Below, one piece after another: positions 32,119 through 40,409 of a stretch of DNA of 64,000 bases. The notes under the pieces are model-generated. The model searched no databases, was not told where the DNA came from, and saw nothing but the letters and a program-made list of their open reading frames with translations. Every line of letters begins with the position of its first letter. The stretch's first letter is position 1. The translations under genes were made by a program, and so were the position numbers. This stretch comes from Anaerolineales bacterium (GTDB taxonomy: Bacteria > Chloroflexota > Anaerolineae > Anaerolineales > Villigracilaceae): the NCBI GenBank assembly GCA_030834895.1, contig JAUQXA010000054.1, positions 1-64,000 on the forward strand, given 5' to 3'.

Positions 32119-32618
32119 ACAAACAAGATATTCAACTGCTCTATCGATATAACCACTGGGCAAATGAACGCATTTTGAACGCGGCGGCAAACGTCACCAC
32201 TGAGCAATTTCTCGTGCCCGGTTCCTATCCGCACGGCGGGTTGCGCGGCACGCTTGCCCATGCCCTATCTTCGGAATGCACCTGGCGTAAACGCTGGCAG
32301 GGTGAATCGCCAGCTCAAGGCATCAAACCAGAGGAATTCCCGACCTTCGATTCGCTCCGCGCGCGCTGGCAGGAGGAGGAAAAATCCCTCGCCGCTTTCG
32401 TGGACAACTTGACAGATGACAGGTTGAATGCTCCTTTCCAATACAAAACCCTGCGCGGCGATCCGATGGAAAACGTTCTCTGGCAGGTCATGGTACACAT
32501 GGTCAACCACGGCACGCAGCATCGAAGCGAAGCCGCCGCCATGCTGACGGAGCTGGGTCACTCGCCCGGCGACATTGATTTCATCATCTTTTTACGTGAG
32601 ATACAAAAGTCAGGGTAA
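32115..32618 (+). CDS. DinB/YfiT-family protein
   Basis: 167-residue four-helix-bundle protein of the DinB superfamily. The metal-binding histidines are seen in LAHALSSE (about residue 49) and in HMVNHGTQHRSEAA (about residues 131 and 135), the usual triad. The start MNKQDIQLLYRYNHWANERIL is typical. Members include bacillithiol- or mycothiol-dependent transferases and many of unknown role. It is translationally coupled to the hydrolase gene. Confidence 0.9.
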   Translation: MNKQDIQLLYRYNHWANERILNAAANVTTEQFLVPGSYPHGGLRGTLAHALSSECTWRKRWQGESPAQGIKPEEFPTFDSLRARWQEEEKSLAAFVDNLTDDRLNAPFQYKTLRGDPMENVLWQVMVHMVNHGTQHRSEAAAMLTELGHSPGDIDFIIFLREIQKSG

Positions 32619-32628
32619 TACAATCAGA

Positions 32629-33327
32629 ATGAATACACTGCAAAACTTTGCAAAGCACAATCGCTATAAAATCGCCATATTTGGATTAATGACATTCGCT
32701 TCTTTGATCTGCGTCATGTTGGTGGCGGCGCGCATCGCCTACAGCGATACGGGGCGCTACACCAGCCTGGTTTGGAATCTCTTCCTTGCCTGGATTCCCT
32801 TTGTGCTGTCCTACCTCGCTCACGTCATGTCGTGGAAAAAACTGCTCCTCTACCTGGTCTTGCCCGTCACGGCCTTTCTCTGGTTGATCTTCTTCCCCAA
32901 CGCTCCCTACATTTTGACCGATCTCAATCACCTTGCAAAGGAAACCACCAGCGCCCCGCTTTGGTATGATGTGATTCTGATGGTCTGGTTCTCGTGGACA
33001 GGGCTTCTGCTCGGTCTCGTCTCCCTGTACCTGATGCACGATATTGTCCAGCGCACATTTGGGCGCTGGCTCGGCTGGGTCTTCGTCTTCGCTGTTTCAG
33101 GACTAAGCAGTTTCGGCGTCTACCTCGGACGTTTCGTGCGTTTCAATTCCTGGGATTTGCTCAATGACCCGAAGGAAATCGCCGTCACCATCCTCGGTCT
33201 TGCCATCGACCCGTCCATGCGGCTGGTGGCGTTCACGATTTTATTCGCTGTGTTTTATCTGTTTGTGTACCTCACCTTGTATTCCTTCGCGCACTTGTTG
33301 CAGGAGCAATCAACCTCCAAGATCTAA
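32629..33327 (+). CDS. DUF1361 membrane protein (first of a tandem pair)
   Basis: 232 residues starting at ATG 32629. It has six or seven membrane helices and the family's conserved block FFPNAPYILTDLNHL followed by PLWYDVILMVWFSWTGLLLG and a later YLGRFVRFNSWDLL. The role of DUF1361 proteins is unknown. The next gene is a clear paralogue, about half identical by eye, so the pair arose by duplication. Confidence 0.88.
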   Translation: MNTLQNFAKHNRYKIAIFGLMTFASLICVMLVAARIAYSDTGRYTSLVWNLFLAWIPFVLSYLAHVMSWKKLLLYLVLPVTAFLWLIFFPNAPYILTDLNHLAKETTSAPLWYDVILMVWFSWTGLLLGLVSLYLMHDIVQRTFGRWLGWVFVFAVSGLSSFGVYLGRFVRFNSWDLLNDPKEIAVTILGLAIDPSMRLVAFTILFAVFYLFVYLTLYSFAHLLQEQSTSKI

Positions 33328-33416
33328 TTTTTTTAGGGTCTATTTCGAGAGTCTTTGCAAGACTTTGAAAGCGAAAGTTATTACAATCCGCTCCAAACAA
33401 ATTGGAGGAAGGTATT

Positions 33417-34127
33417 ATGAAAAAACTGTACGAACGTGTCCAGCCATATAAATTTCACATGACCGTCTTTATCCTGCTGTGCGGCGCGACGCTTCTTTCC
33501 CTGGTCCTGTTTCGTCTTCGCACGCTTTTGACCGGTTCGCTGGACTATGCGTTTTTGGTCTGGAACATTTTCCTCGCGTGGATTCCGCTTGGGCTGGCGT
33601 ACACCGCTTCAGTCTTTGCCTGGAAGCGCAAGTTTCTGCTGTTGACTGTTCCACTGGTTTTCATCCTCTGGATGCTTTTCTTCCCCAACGCGCCCTATAT
33701 CCTGACAGATTTGCAACACCTCGGCCATCCCAAACCTGAAATTCCGCTTTGGTTCGACATGCTGCTTCTCATCTGGTTTTCCTGGACGGGGCTTCTGCTT
33801 GGCGTGGTATCGATGTTCCTGATGCAGGATATTGTCCGCCGTCAGTTTGGACGCCTGGCAGGCTGGGTCTTCGTCTTTGCAACCGGCGTCTTGTGCAGTC
33901 TTGGAATTTACATTGGGCGCTTTTTGCGCTGGAATTCATGGGATATGCTCTTCAACCCTCTTGATCGTCTGCGCGATTTCATATATTACGCCACTCACCC
34001 CAGCATGAGAGCCATCATCTTCATCGGTGTATTTTCGGCGTTCTTCATTTTCTTCTACGTCACGCTCTACGCGTTTGGGTTTTTACTTCATGAACAAACG
34101 CCGCGTGTTTCACAGGAAATAACATGA
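33417..34127 (+). CDS. DUF1361 membrane protein (second of a tandem pair)
   Basis: 236 residues starting at ATG 33417, with a strong GGAGGAAGG site. It carries the same conserved block as its neighbour, FFPNAPYILTDLQHL, then PLWFDMLLLIWFSWTGLLLG and YIGRFLRWNSWDML. Its stop overlaps the yqeB-like gene by four bases (ATGA). That coupling to a molybdenum hydroxylase maturation gene hints at a shared function, but duplication and operon position are the only evidence. Confidence 0.88.
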   Translation: MKKLYERVQPYKFHMTVFILLCGATLLSLVLFRLRTLLTGSLDYAFLVWNIFLAWIPLGLAYTASVFAWKRKFLLLTVPLVFILWMLFFPNAPYILTDLQHLGHPKPEIPLWFDMLLLIWFSWTGLLLGVVSMFLMQDIVRRQFGRLAGWVFVFATGVLCSLGIYIGRFLRWNSWDMLFNPLDRLRDFIYYATHPSMRAIIFIGVFSAFFIFFYVTLYAFGFLLHEQTPRVSQEIT

Positions 34128-34957
34128 CCCATCTTATTATTTTACGCGGCGGTGGCGACCTTGCAAGCGGGGTTGCCCTGCGCTTGCATCGCTCAGGCTT
34201 TCAACTTGTCATCATTGAATTAGAGAAGCCTTTGGCAGTTCGACGCACGGTTTCGTTCGCGGAGACAGTTTATGAGGGGACACAAACCATCGAGGGAGTA
34301 ACCGCCCGCCTGGTTTCGGCAGACCAGATTCAGGTCACGTTGGAAGGGGGGGAAATCCCCGTGCTGGTCGATCCGCAGGCAAACATCCTTCGCAATCAAT
34401 TCCTTACCAGCCCGCAATCTACGATTGTGGTCGATGCGCGCCTGATAAAAACCGAGCCTGGGCCTCTGGGCGTAAAAGTTCCCTTGTACATTGGGCTGGG
34501 ACCGGGATTCATCGCCGGGGAGAATTGTCATGCCGTGATCGAGACCCGCCGCGGACACACCCTCGGCCGCGTCTATTGGAACGGGGCTACTCTCGCGGAC
34601 AGCGGGCAGCCCGACGGCGATCCACGTCGGGTATTGCGCGCGCCGCAAACAGGAATATTAACCGCTCACGCACAGATCGGCGACCACCTCGAAGAAGGGC
34701 AATTGATCGCGGAGATTCAGCCCAACGAGGGAGGCGAAAATGCTAAAATCATCAGCCCGTTCAAGGGTATCCTGCGTGGGTTGATTCGCCCGGGAATCGA
34801 ATTGGAGAAAGATATAAAAATTGGGGATGTGGACCCGCGCGACGATCCCACCTTGGCCACCCTTGTTTCGGACAAGGCACTGGCTGTCGGCGGCGGTGTC
34901 CTGGAGGCTTTGCTGGTATATTTGAAATCCATCGAAGAAAACGCCTCCCTATTTTGA
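34124..34957 (+). CDS. yqeB: Selenium-dependent molybdenum hydroxylase system protein, YqeB family
   Basis: 277 residues. The N-terminus IILRGGGDLASGVALRLHRSGF is the nucleotide-binding signature of the EF2563/YqeB family, and the C-terminal part has the biotin-like-fold segment (APQTGILTAHAQIGDHLEEG ... ISPFKGILRGLIRPG). This family co-occurs with selenium-dependent molybdenum hydroxylases and is thought to help install the labile selenium or the sulfurated cofactor. Together with the yqeC-mocA fusion at 36005 and the second mocA it forms the accessory set for the hydroxylase genes at 27-31 kb. Confidence 0.88.
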   Translation: MTHLIILRGGGDLASGVALRLHRSGFQLVIIELEKPLAVRRTVSFAETVYEGTQTIEGVTARLVSADQIQVTLEGGEIPVLVDPQANILRNQFLTSPQSTIVVDARLIKTEPGPLGVKVPLYIGLGPGFIAGENCHAVIETRRGHTLGRVYWNGATLADSGQPDGDPRRVLRAPQTGILTAHAQIGDHLEEGQLIAEIQPNEGGENAKIISPFKGILRGLIRPGIELEKDIKIGDVDPRDDPTLATLVSDKALAVGGGVLEALLVYLKSIEENASLF

Positions 34958-34984
34958 TGTATGCGACGACTCGATTAGCGAATA

Positions 34985-35881
34985 CTACTTCTTCTTGAGC
35001 ATCTCGCGATCGAAGATGGAGGGATTCGTATACAGACCATCACGGAGATAGCCCCGGGCGATGTCCACATCTCGCATAATTTGCTGGGTATCTTCATACT
35101 CGGAGTCGCATAGCAACACCCCCAGATTGGCACGCAATCCCAAACCGTAATCGTTATCATCAATAAATTTCTTCATACTGTCCCGTACGCGCCCGGCGAT
35201 TCTCAGCGGCACTTCGGGACTGGGAATGTCTTCTATCAGGGTAAGGAAATACTCATCGCGCGGAGACCAGGCCATGGTGTCCGTCGGGCGTAACGCAGCT
35301 TTAAAGTGGTCGGCCAAGCCGCGAAAAAATCCGTTCAAATCATCGGTATGAAGTTTCTTTCTGAGTTCATAGACCTGGGATACATCGGCAAACAGAACGC
35401 CAAAATGGCGAAGCTCATTTTGCTTGATTCTCTCCAGCGCAAAGGTGAGGCGAACTGTAAAAAAGGAAAACGTATACAACCCGGTAACCACGTCATGCAC
35501 GGGCTCCCTCAACCCGCCCTGGGTCGCCTGCAGACGTTGGACAAGGCTGCTCAGTTGATTAATATCCACCGGCTTCTGTAAAAGTAAGTCTGGTTCAACG
35601 GGGAGGCTGGCGGCATAGACCGGATAGGCGGTAATTACAACAACGGGGATATTTCGCATCCTGTCGTCGGCGCGCATACGGGTTAAAATATCCACCCCGG
35701 ACATTCCCGGCAATTGCAAGTCCAGCAGAACGATATTTGGCTGGAATGCATCTATGCGGTCCATGGCGTCCTTGCCGTCCAACATGATCTCGGTCTGATA
35801 ACCCGCAATATCAAGAACATGGCGAAAAAGCGCGACAACGTCACGGTCGTCTTCAATGATGTACGCGACTGGTTTACTCAT
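34985..35881 (-). CDS. Response regulator with degenerate GGDEF domain
   Basis: 298 residues. Residues 1-120 are a receiver domain: YIIEDDRDVV, the phospho-acceptor Asp in VLLDLQLPGMSG, the Thr/Ala in VVVITAYP and Lys in LLLQKPVD. Residues about 135-295 have GGDEF-domain layout (DVVTGLYTFSFFTVRLTFAL; FGVLFADVSQVYELRKKLH), but the catalytic GGDEF loop reads SPRDEY, so diguanylate cyclase activity is not expected. It may bind nucleotide or act by protein contacts. The start is ATG 35879-35881, with GGAGG about nine bases upstream. It lies opposite in strand between the two hydroxylase accessory genes. Confidence 0.85.
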   Translation of the reverse strand: MSKPVAYIIEDDRDVVALFRHVLDIAGYQTEIMLDGKDAMDRIDAFQPNIVLLDLQLPGMSGVDILTRMRADDRMRNIPVVVITAYPVYAASLPVEPDLLLQKPVDINQLSSLVQRLQATQGGLREPVHDVVTGLYTFSFFTVRLTFALERIKQNELRHFGVLFADVSQVYELRKKLHTDDLNGFFRGLADHFKAALRPTDTMAWSPRDEYFLTLIEDIPSPEVPLRIAGRVRDSMKKFIDDNDYGLGLRANLGVLLCDSEYEDTQQIMRDVDIARGYLRDGLYTNPSIFDREMLKKK

Positions 35882-36004
35882 ACCAGCTGCCTCCCAGAAA
35901 TGGAACAATCGCAAAATTTGACAACTACAAATCGATTATACAATCATTCCCAAAAATATTGAAACGAATTCCATTACAAAAAAAGATAAAATTTCCATTT
36001 AGCA

Positions 36005-37330
36005 ATGATAGAAACAAACCTTTCCCGCGCCCTCCGGCTGGATAAAACCTCTCACACCGTGGTCAGTTTCACCGGCGCAGGCGGAAAAACCACCGCCCTT
36101 TTTCAACTTGCCCGTGAACTGTCCGCGCACAAAGCTGTTGTCGTGACGGCCACCAGTCACCTAGGCTTGTGGCAAATCCCTCTGGCGGACCGGCACATTA
36201 TCACCAAGGGACAGGGGAAAATTGAGATTCCAGCAGGTGGCGTGACACTCGTCACGGGCGAAATTGAAGGCAATAGAACCCAACCCGTAAACAACGTCAC
36301 CTTAGATTGGCTACACGCCGAAAGCAAAAGACAAAATACACCACTCCTCATTGAAGCAGACGGTTCGCGTCAAAAACCGCTCAAAGCTCCAACTACGCAT
36401 GAACCACCCATTCCAGAATTTAGCGAACTTGTAGTTCATATCGCCGGGTTAAGCGCCTTGGGCAAACCGCTGACTGATGAGCATGTCCATCGAGCCGAGA
36501 TATTTTCCAAACTCAGTGGACTACCGCTCGGAAGCCCGGTTACGACGCAAGCCATCGCCAAAGTCCTCACCCGCCCACAAGGCGGATTGAAAAATATTCC
36601 ACCACACGCACGGCGCATTGTCCTGCTCAACCAGGCGGATACACCGGAGCTTCAATCCATAGGCAGTGGGATGGCATACGAACTACTTAACTATTTCGAC
36701 GCTCTTCTCATTGGCTCCTTGCAAAACTCAGTCTTGCATACTTTTGAATGCACAGCCGGCATCATCCTCGCGGCGGGGGAGTCCAGCCGTTTTGGATCGC
36801 CCAAACAATTGCTGACCTGGAAAGGAAAGCCGTTTGTGCGGCAGGTTGCGGAGACCGCCCTGCAAACTGGACTTTGGCCTGTGGTGGTTGTAACAGGCTT
36901 TCGCGCCACCGACATTGAATCCGCTTTGAGCGGGCTGCCCGTCGCCATCGTCCACAACCCCGATTATCAGCAGGGACAAGGTACATCCATTCGAGCGGGG
37001 GTGGACTCGCTTTCGGATAAGGTCGGGGCGGCTATCTTCCTTCTGGCAGACCAGCCACAAATCCCCGTGGAGGTGATTCAAGCACTGGTCGAGTCACATG
37101 GGCGGGAGATGCAAACCATCCTCGCGCCGCTGGTGCTGGAAGAGCGTCGCGCCAATCCGGTGCTATTTGACCGCGACACCTTCCCTGACCTGCTGCAACT
37201 CAAAGGTGACGTGGGCGGACGCGCCATCTTCGATAAGCATCGGGTGGAATACCTCCCCTGGCATGACGATATTTTGCTGCTCGACGTGGATAAGCCGGAA
37301 GATTATGACAGATTGAAGGAACTCGAATGA
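36005..37330 (+). CDS. YqeC-MocA fusion (selenium-dependent hydroxylase accessory and molybdenum cofactor nucleotidyltransferase)
   Basis: 441 residues. Residues 1-245 match YqeC, a P-loop protein of the selenium-dependent molybdenum hydroxylase system (VVSFTGAGGKTTALFQLARE; LLIEADGSRQKPLKAP; VHIAGLSALGKPL). Residues about 250-441 match MocA/MobA-like nucleotidyltransferases (TAGIILAAGESSRFGSPKQL; NPDYQQGQGTSIRAGV; FLLADQPQIP), which attach CMP or GMP to molybdopterin. These are usually separate genes. Overlap of four bases with the next mocA gene indicates coupled translation. Confidence 0.88.
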   Translation: MIETNLSRALRLDKTSHTVVSFTGAGGKTTALFQLARELSAHKAVVVTATSHLGLWQIPLADRHIITKGQGKIEIPAGGVTLVTGEIEGNRTQPVNNVTLDWLHAESKRQNTPLLIEADGSRQKPLKAPTTHEPPIPEFSELVVHIAGLSALGKPLTDEHVHRAEIFSKLSGLPLGSPVTTQAIAKVLTRPQGGLKNIPPHARRIVLLNQADTPELQSIGSGMAYELLNYFDALLIGSLQNSVLHTFECTAGIILAAGESSRFGSPKQLLTWKGKPFVRQVAETALQTGLWPVVVVTGFRATDIESALSGLPVAIVHNPDYQQGQGTSIRAGVDSLSDKVGAAIFLLADQPQIPVEVIQALVESHGREMQTILAPLVLEERRANPVLFDRDTFPDLLQLKGDVGGRAIFDKHRVEYLPWHDDILLLDVDKPEDYDRLKELE

Positions 37331-37893
37331 ATATTTCCGCCGTAATTCTCGCCGCTGGAAAATCCGTCCGCATGGGACAACCCAAGATGCTGATGCCTTG
37401 GGGAAATACCACTGTGCTGGGACAGGTGGTTCAAACCTTGCAAGCCGCCGGAGTCGAAGACATTACCCTGGTCACAAACTCAACAATTGCGGGACAGGTC
37501 ACGAGTTACGGGGTACGGGTTGCGCTTAGTGATGAGGGCGAGATGCTAGAATCCGTACAAATCGGCTTGCGGGCGCAAAAGCCGTCGGTGGAGGCGGTGC
37601 TCATTTGTCTCGGCGACCAGCCCCAGGCGGAGGAGGAAAACGTGAGACGAGTCTGTGATGGGTTCCGTCAAAGCAAATCCCCGCTCGTCGTGCCGAGTTA
37701 TCAAATGCGGCGCGGACATCCCTGGTTAATCACAAGAGAGCTATGGGACGAGATTCTGCAACTGCGCGCGCCCAAGTCGATGCGCGATTTCCTGAACGCA
37801 TACAAGGACAAGATTTTTTACGTGGAATGTGATTCCCCGACCATCCTGCAAGACCTTGACACCCCCGCAGACTACTTGAAATACAAGCCGTGA
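37327..37893 (+). CDS. MocA-like molybdenum cofactor nucleotidyltransferase
   Basis: 188 residues with the MobA-like NTP-transferase fold: AVILAAGKSVRMGQPKMLMP (nucleotide loop), LICLGDQPQAE and VPSYQMRRGHPWLI. The C-terminal PADYLKYK is typical. It is a second, stand-alone homologue of the C-terminal half of the preceding fusion protein and overlaps its gene by four bases. Two nucleotidyltransferases in one unit suggest different nucleotides (CMP versus GMP) or partners; this is inference. Confidence 0.88.
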   Translation: MNISAVILAAGKSVRMGQPKMLMPWGNTTVLGQVVQTLQAAGVEDITLVTNSTIAGQVTSYGVRVALSDEGEMLESVQIGLRAQKPSVEAVLICLGDQPQAEEENVRRVCDGFRQSKSPLVVPSYQMRRGHPWLITRELWDEILQLRAPKSMRDFLNAYKDKIFYVECDSPTILQDLDTPADYLKYKP

Positions 37894-37926
37894 CGTGCTA
37901 TTGTGAATGTGAGAAAGGAGGTCGCC

Positions 37927-38208
37927 ATGTCTGAACTGACTTTGGTCGCCGAAGATATTCTCAAAGCCATCCACGCCATGGAAGACGCGTATCACGCTAC
38001 GCAGGAACTGCGCGAAAACACCAACCACATCACATTTGACGAATTCCGTACACGGATGCTCGAACTGCATGATCGGCTCGAAAGGCTCAAAATGGTGCTC
38101 GACAACGAGGAAGCCTATGCCGTCGATGAGCTGGCAGATGCGTTGAGCATGGCAAATACGGGTCACCGACTGGAATACCGCCGGACACCGCGCATGAGAG
38201 CAGAGTGA
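37927..38208 (+). CDS. Small helical protein of unknown function
   Basis: 93 residues starting at ATG 37927 after a strong AAGGAGGT. It is very likely helical (MSELTLVAEDILKAIHAMED ... RMLELHDRLERLKMVLDNEE) with a basic tail, and has no known motif. It follows mocA by about 30 bases on the same strand and may be the last gene of that unit. Confidence 0.7.
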   Translation: MSELTLVAEDILKAIHAMEDAYHATQELRENTNHITFDEFRTRMLELHDRLERLKMVLDNEEAYAVDELADALSMANTGHRLEYRRTPRMRAE

Positions 38209-38336
38209 ACGAATTAACAAGTCAACAATTTAGCGAGTGAAAAAGTAGTGGCTGCGACTTTGAATGCTGGTCTAACCGATTGACAATCGGGCGTACACCA
38301 GATACACTCGCCCCATTCAAAACTTGGAGCGAGTAC

Positions 38337-39257
38337 ATGAGATATTATGTGATTGTCAACCCGATATCGGGACGCGGGCGTGGAGAAAAATCCATCCCAC
38401 AAATCGAATCCAGCCTGCGAGAAAGCGGGCTGGATTTTACATTGGTGCGTACCGAGCGCGTGTGGCACGCCGCCGAACTGGCGGAAGGCGCAGTACGCAA
38501 AGGCTATAACGTGATCATCTGTGCCAGCGGCGATGGGACGGTGAACGAATGTATCAACGGTATTATGAACGCAAAAAAGGCGGGACACAACAGCGCCGCG
38601 TTCGGCGTGCTTGGCGTTGGCACAGGCAACGACTTTGCAAGCGGCATCGGCATCCCCGATAATCTGGATGATGGCTTGAAGGCATTGAAGGCAAACAAAC
38701 GCAAGAAAATCGATTTGGGTTTCGTGAAAGGCGGGTATTATCCCGAAGGCAGGTATTTTGGCAACGGTATCGGCGTAGGCTTCGATGCGGCGGTAGGCAA
38801 TGAGGCGGTCAAACTCCGCTGGGCGCGGGGACTACCCGCCTACTTGATCGGCGCGTTTAAGACCGTTTTTCTGTACTACAATCCGCCCTACGTGGAAATC
38901 ATTTTGGACGACGAGGAAACCATCAAGCAGACCTCGCTAATGATCTCGGTGATGAACGGGAAACGCATGGGCGGCGGATTCAAGATGGCTCCCGAAAGCC
39001 AGCCCGACGATGGGCACTTCGACTTGTGTATTGCGGAGGGCGTGTCGAAGGGACGCGTCTTCACGCTCATCCCCCACTTTCTGCGCGGCACCCAGATGAC
39101 CCAACCCGAAGTAAAAATGCGACGCGCGAAGAAAGTTTCGATCCGCTCGCTGGACAAAACCTTCCCCGCACATGCAGATGGAGAATTCATCTGTCTCGAA
39201 GGCAATGACCTGAACCTCGAAGTGCTCCCGTTGGAACTGGAAATCATTCACGCTTGA
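38337..39257 (+). CDS. Diacylglycerol kinase catalytic domain protein (YegS/LCB5 family)
   Basis: 306 residues starting at ATG 38337. Motifs are YVIVNPISGRGRGEK, the ATP-binding SGDGTVNECING, VLGVGTGNDFASGIGIP, and the C-terminal beta domain ending in HADGEF. Such kinases phosphorylate diacylglycerol or sphingoid bases and so return lipid to phospholipid synthesis. The next gene is an acyltransferase of the same pathway area, 15 bases downstream, so the two probably form a lipid operon. Confidence 0.92.
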   Translation: MRYYVIVNPISGRGRGEKSIPQIESSLRESGLDFTLVRTERVWHAAELAEGAVRKGYNVIICASGDGTVNECINGIMNAKKAGHNSAAFGVLGVGTGNDFASGIGIPDNLDDGLKALKANKRKKIDLGFVKGGYYPEGRYFGNGIGVGFDAAVGNEAVKLRWARGLPAYLIGAFKTVFLYYNPPYVEIILDDEETIKQTSLMISVMNGKRMGGGFKMAPESQPDDGHFDLCIAEGVSKGRVFTLIPHFLRGTQMTQPEVKMRRAKKVSIRSLDKTFPAHADGEFICLEGNDLNLEVLPLELEIIHA

Positions 39258-39272
39258 GTTGACCAATAAATT

Positions 39273-39938
39273 ATGTCCTGGTTTGTTAATTTCGTAATTC
39301 GAGTTTATACACGCATCGTCTGTCGGATAGACGCCCCCGACTTTCAAAAAGTCCCCATGACAGGTCCCTTGATTGTTGTCACCAACCACACGGGACAAGT
39401 CGAGGTGCCTTTGTTTTACGCGCATCTCCAACCGCGCAGGATGACAGCCTGGGCAAAGATCGAGGCCTGGGACTACCCGATCATGCACTGGGTTTTCAAC
39501 TTATGGGGCATAATCCCAATACGACGAGGCGAAGCGGATATGCATGCGCTCAAGGCTGCTATCCGCGCGCTGGATAATGGCTACATCTTTGGCATCGCCC
39601 CGGAAGGGACACGTAACCGCAACGGAATCCTGATCCGCGCCCAGCCGGGCACTGTGATACTCGCGCTTCATACAGGCGTACCCATCTTCCCTTTGGCGCA
39701 TTGGGGCGGCGAAAAGTTGATGAAAAACCTTAAACGGTTGAAAAGGACAGACTTCCACATCCGCCTAGGCAAGCCGTTCAAGGTAGATATGCAAGGTGTG
39801 AAAGTGACAGGCGAAATCCGCCAGCAGATCGTGGATGAGATGATGTACAAAATAGCCGAGCTCCTGCCCCCGGAATACCGGGGGGTATATTCAGACTTGA
39901 GCAAGGCAACAGGGAAATTTTTGGTGGATGTAGATTAG
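39273..39938 (+). CDS. PlsC-like acyltransferase with an unusual HX4E motif
   Basis: 221 residues. The substrate-binding motif APEGTRNR and the IIPIRRGEAD loop identify the family. The first motif reads NHTGQVE, so the catalytic His is followed by four residues and Glu where the standard enzyme has Asp; an acyltransferase with Glu could still form the charge relay, but its activity is uncertain. Small N-terminal hydrophobic segment (SWFVNFVIRVYTRIV). It follows the diacylglycerol-kinase-like gene and ends in a bidirectional terminator. Confidence 0.85.
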   Translation: MSWFVNFVIRVYTRIVCRIDAPDFQKVPMTGPLIVVTNHTGQVEVPLFYAHLQPRRMTAWAKIEAWDYPIMHWVFNLWGIIPIRRGEADMHALKAAIRALDNGYIFGIAPEGTRNRNGILIRAQPGTVILALHTGVPIFPLAHWGGEKLMKNLKRLKRTDFHIRLGKPFKVDMQGVKVTGEIRQQIVDEMMYKIAELLPPEYRGVYSDLSKATGKFLVDVD

Positions 39939-39944
39939 ACTTGA

Positions 39945-39980
39945 AGAGGTGATGCGAAAACTGGCATCACCTCTTTTGTT
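39945..39980. terminator. Bidirectional terminator between convergent genes
   Basis: GAGGTGATGC pairs with GCATCACCTC around GAAAACTG, followed by TTTTGTTTT; the other strand has a usable A/T context too. Confidence 0.85.
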
Positions 39981-40409
39981 TTACAATTTCATCTGGTAGG
40001 CGTTTGTTTCCCGCTTTTTGAATCCCACACGCAGATACAATCTATTCGCCGCCTCACGCATGGGATTGGACGTGAGTGAAATGTTCTGCGCGCCTTTTTC
40101 TCTGGCAATTTCAATGGCACGTTTCATCAAGGCTTCGCCAATTCCCTGTCCGCGGGCGGTGTTGTCCACGATGACATCCTCGATGATGGAGCGGATGCCT
40201 GTTGGCACACGGTAGACGGAGAGGGTCAATGCGCCAACAATCTTGCCGTCCGCGTCACGGGCAATCATCAGCGTGGACGCGGCATCTCGGACAAGGTCAG
40301 CCAGATCGTCCAACGAAGGTGGCGGATTGTTATCCGTCAGTTGCGGAACCAGTCGCTGGAAGGCTTCGTAGAGTTCCACATCCGCCTGGGTCACGATGTC
40401 AATTCGCAT
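39981..40409 (-). CDS. GNAT-family N-acetyltransferase
   Basis: 142 residues with the GNAT motif A (VDNTARGQGIGEALMKRAIE) that binds acetyl-CoA pyrophosphate, and the C-terminal ANRLYLRVGFKKRETNAY. The acceptor is unknown. Its start overlaps the end of the phosphatidyltransferase gene by 11 bases, so both are probably translated together. Confidence 0.9.
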   Translation of the reverse strand: MRIDIVTQADVELYEAFQRLVPQLTDNNPPPSLDDLADLVRDAASTLMIARDADGKIVGALTLSVYRVPTGIRSIIEDVIVDNTARGQGIGEALMKRAIEIAREKGAQNISLTSNPMREAANRLYLRVGFKKRETNAYQMKL

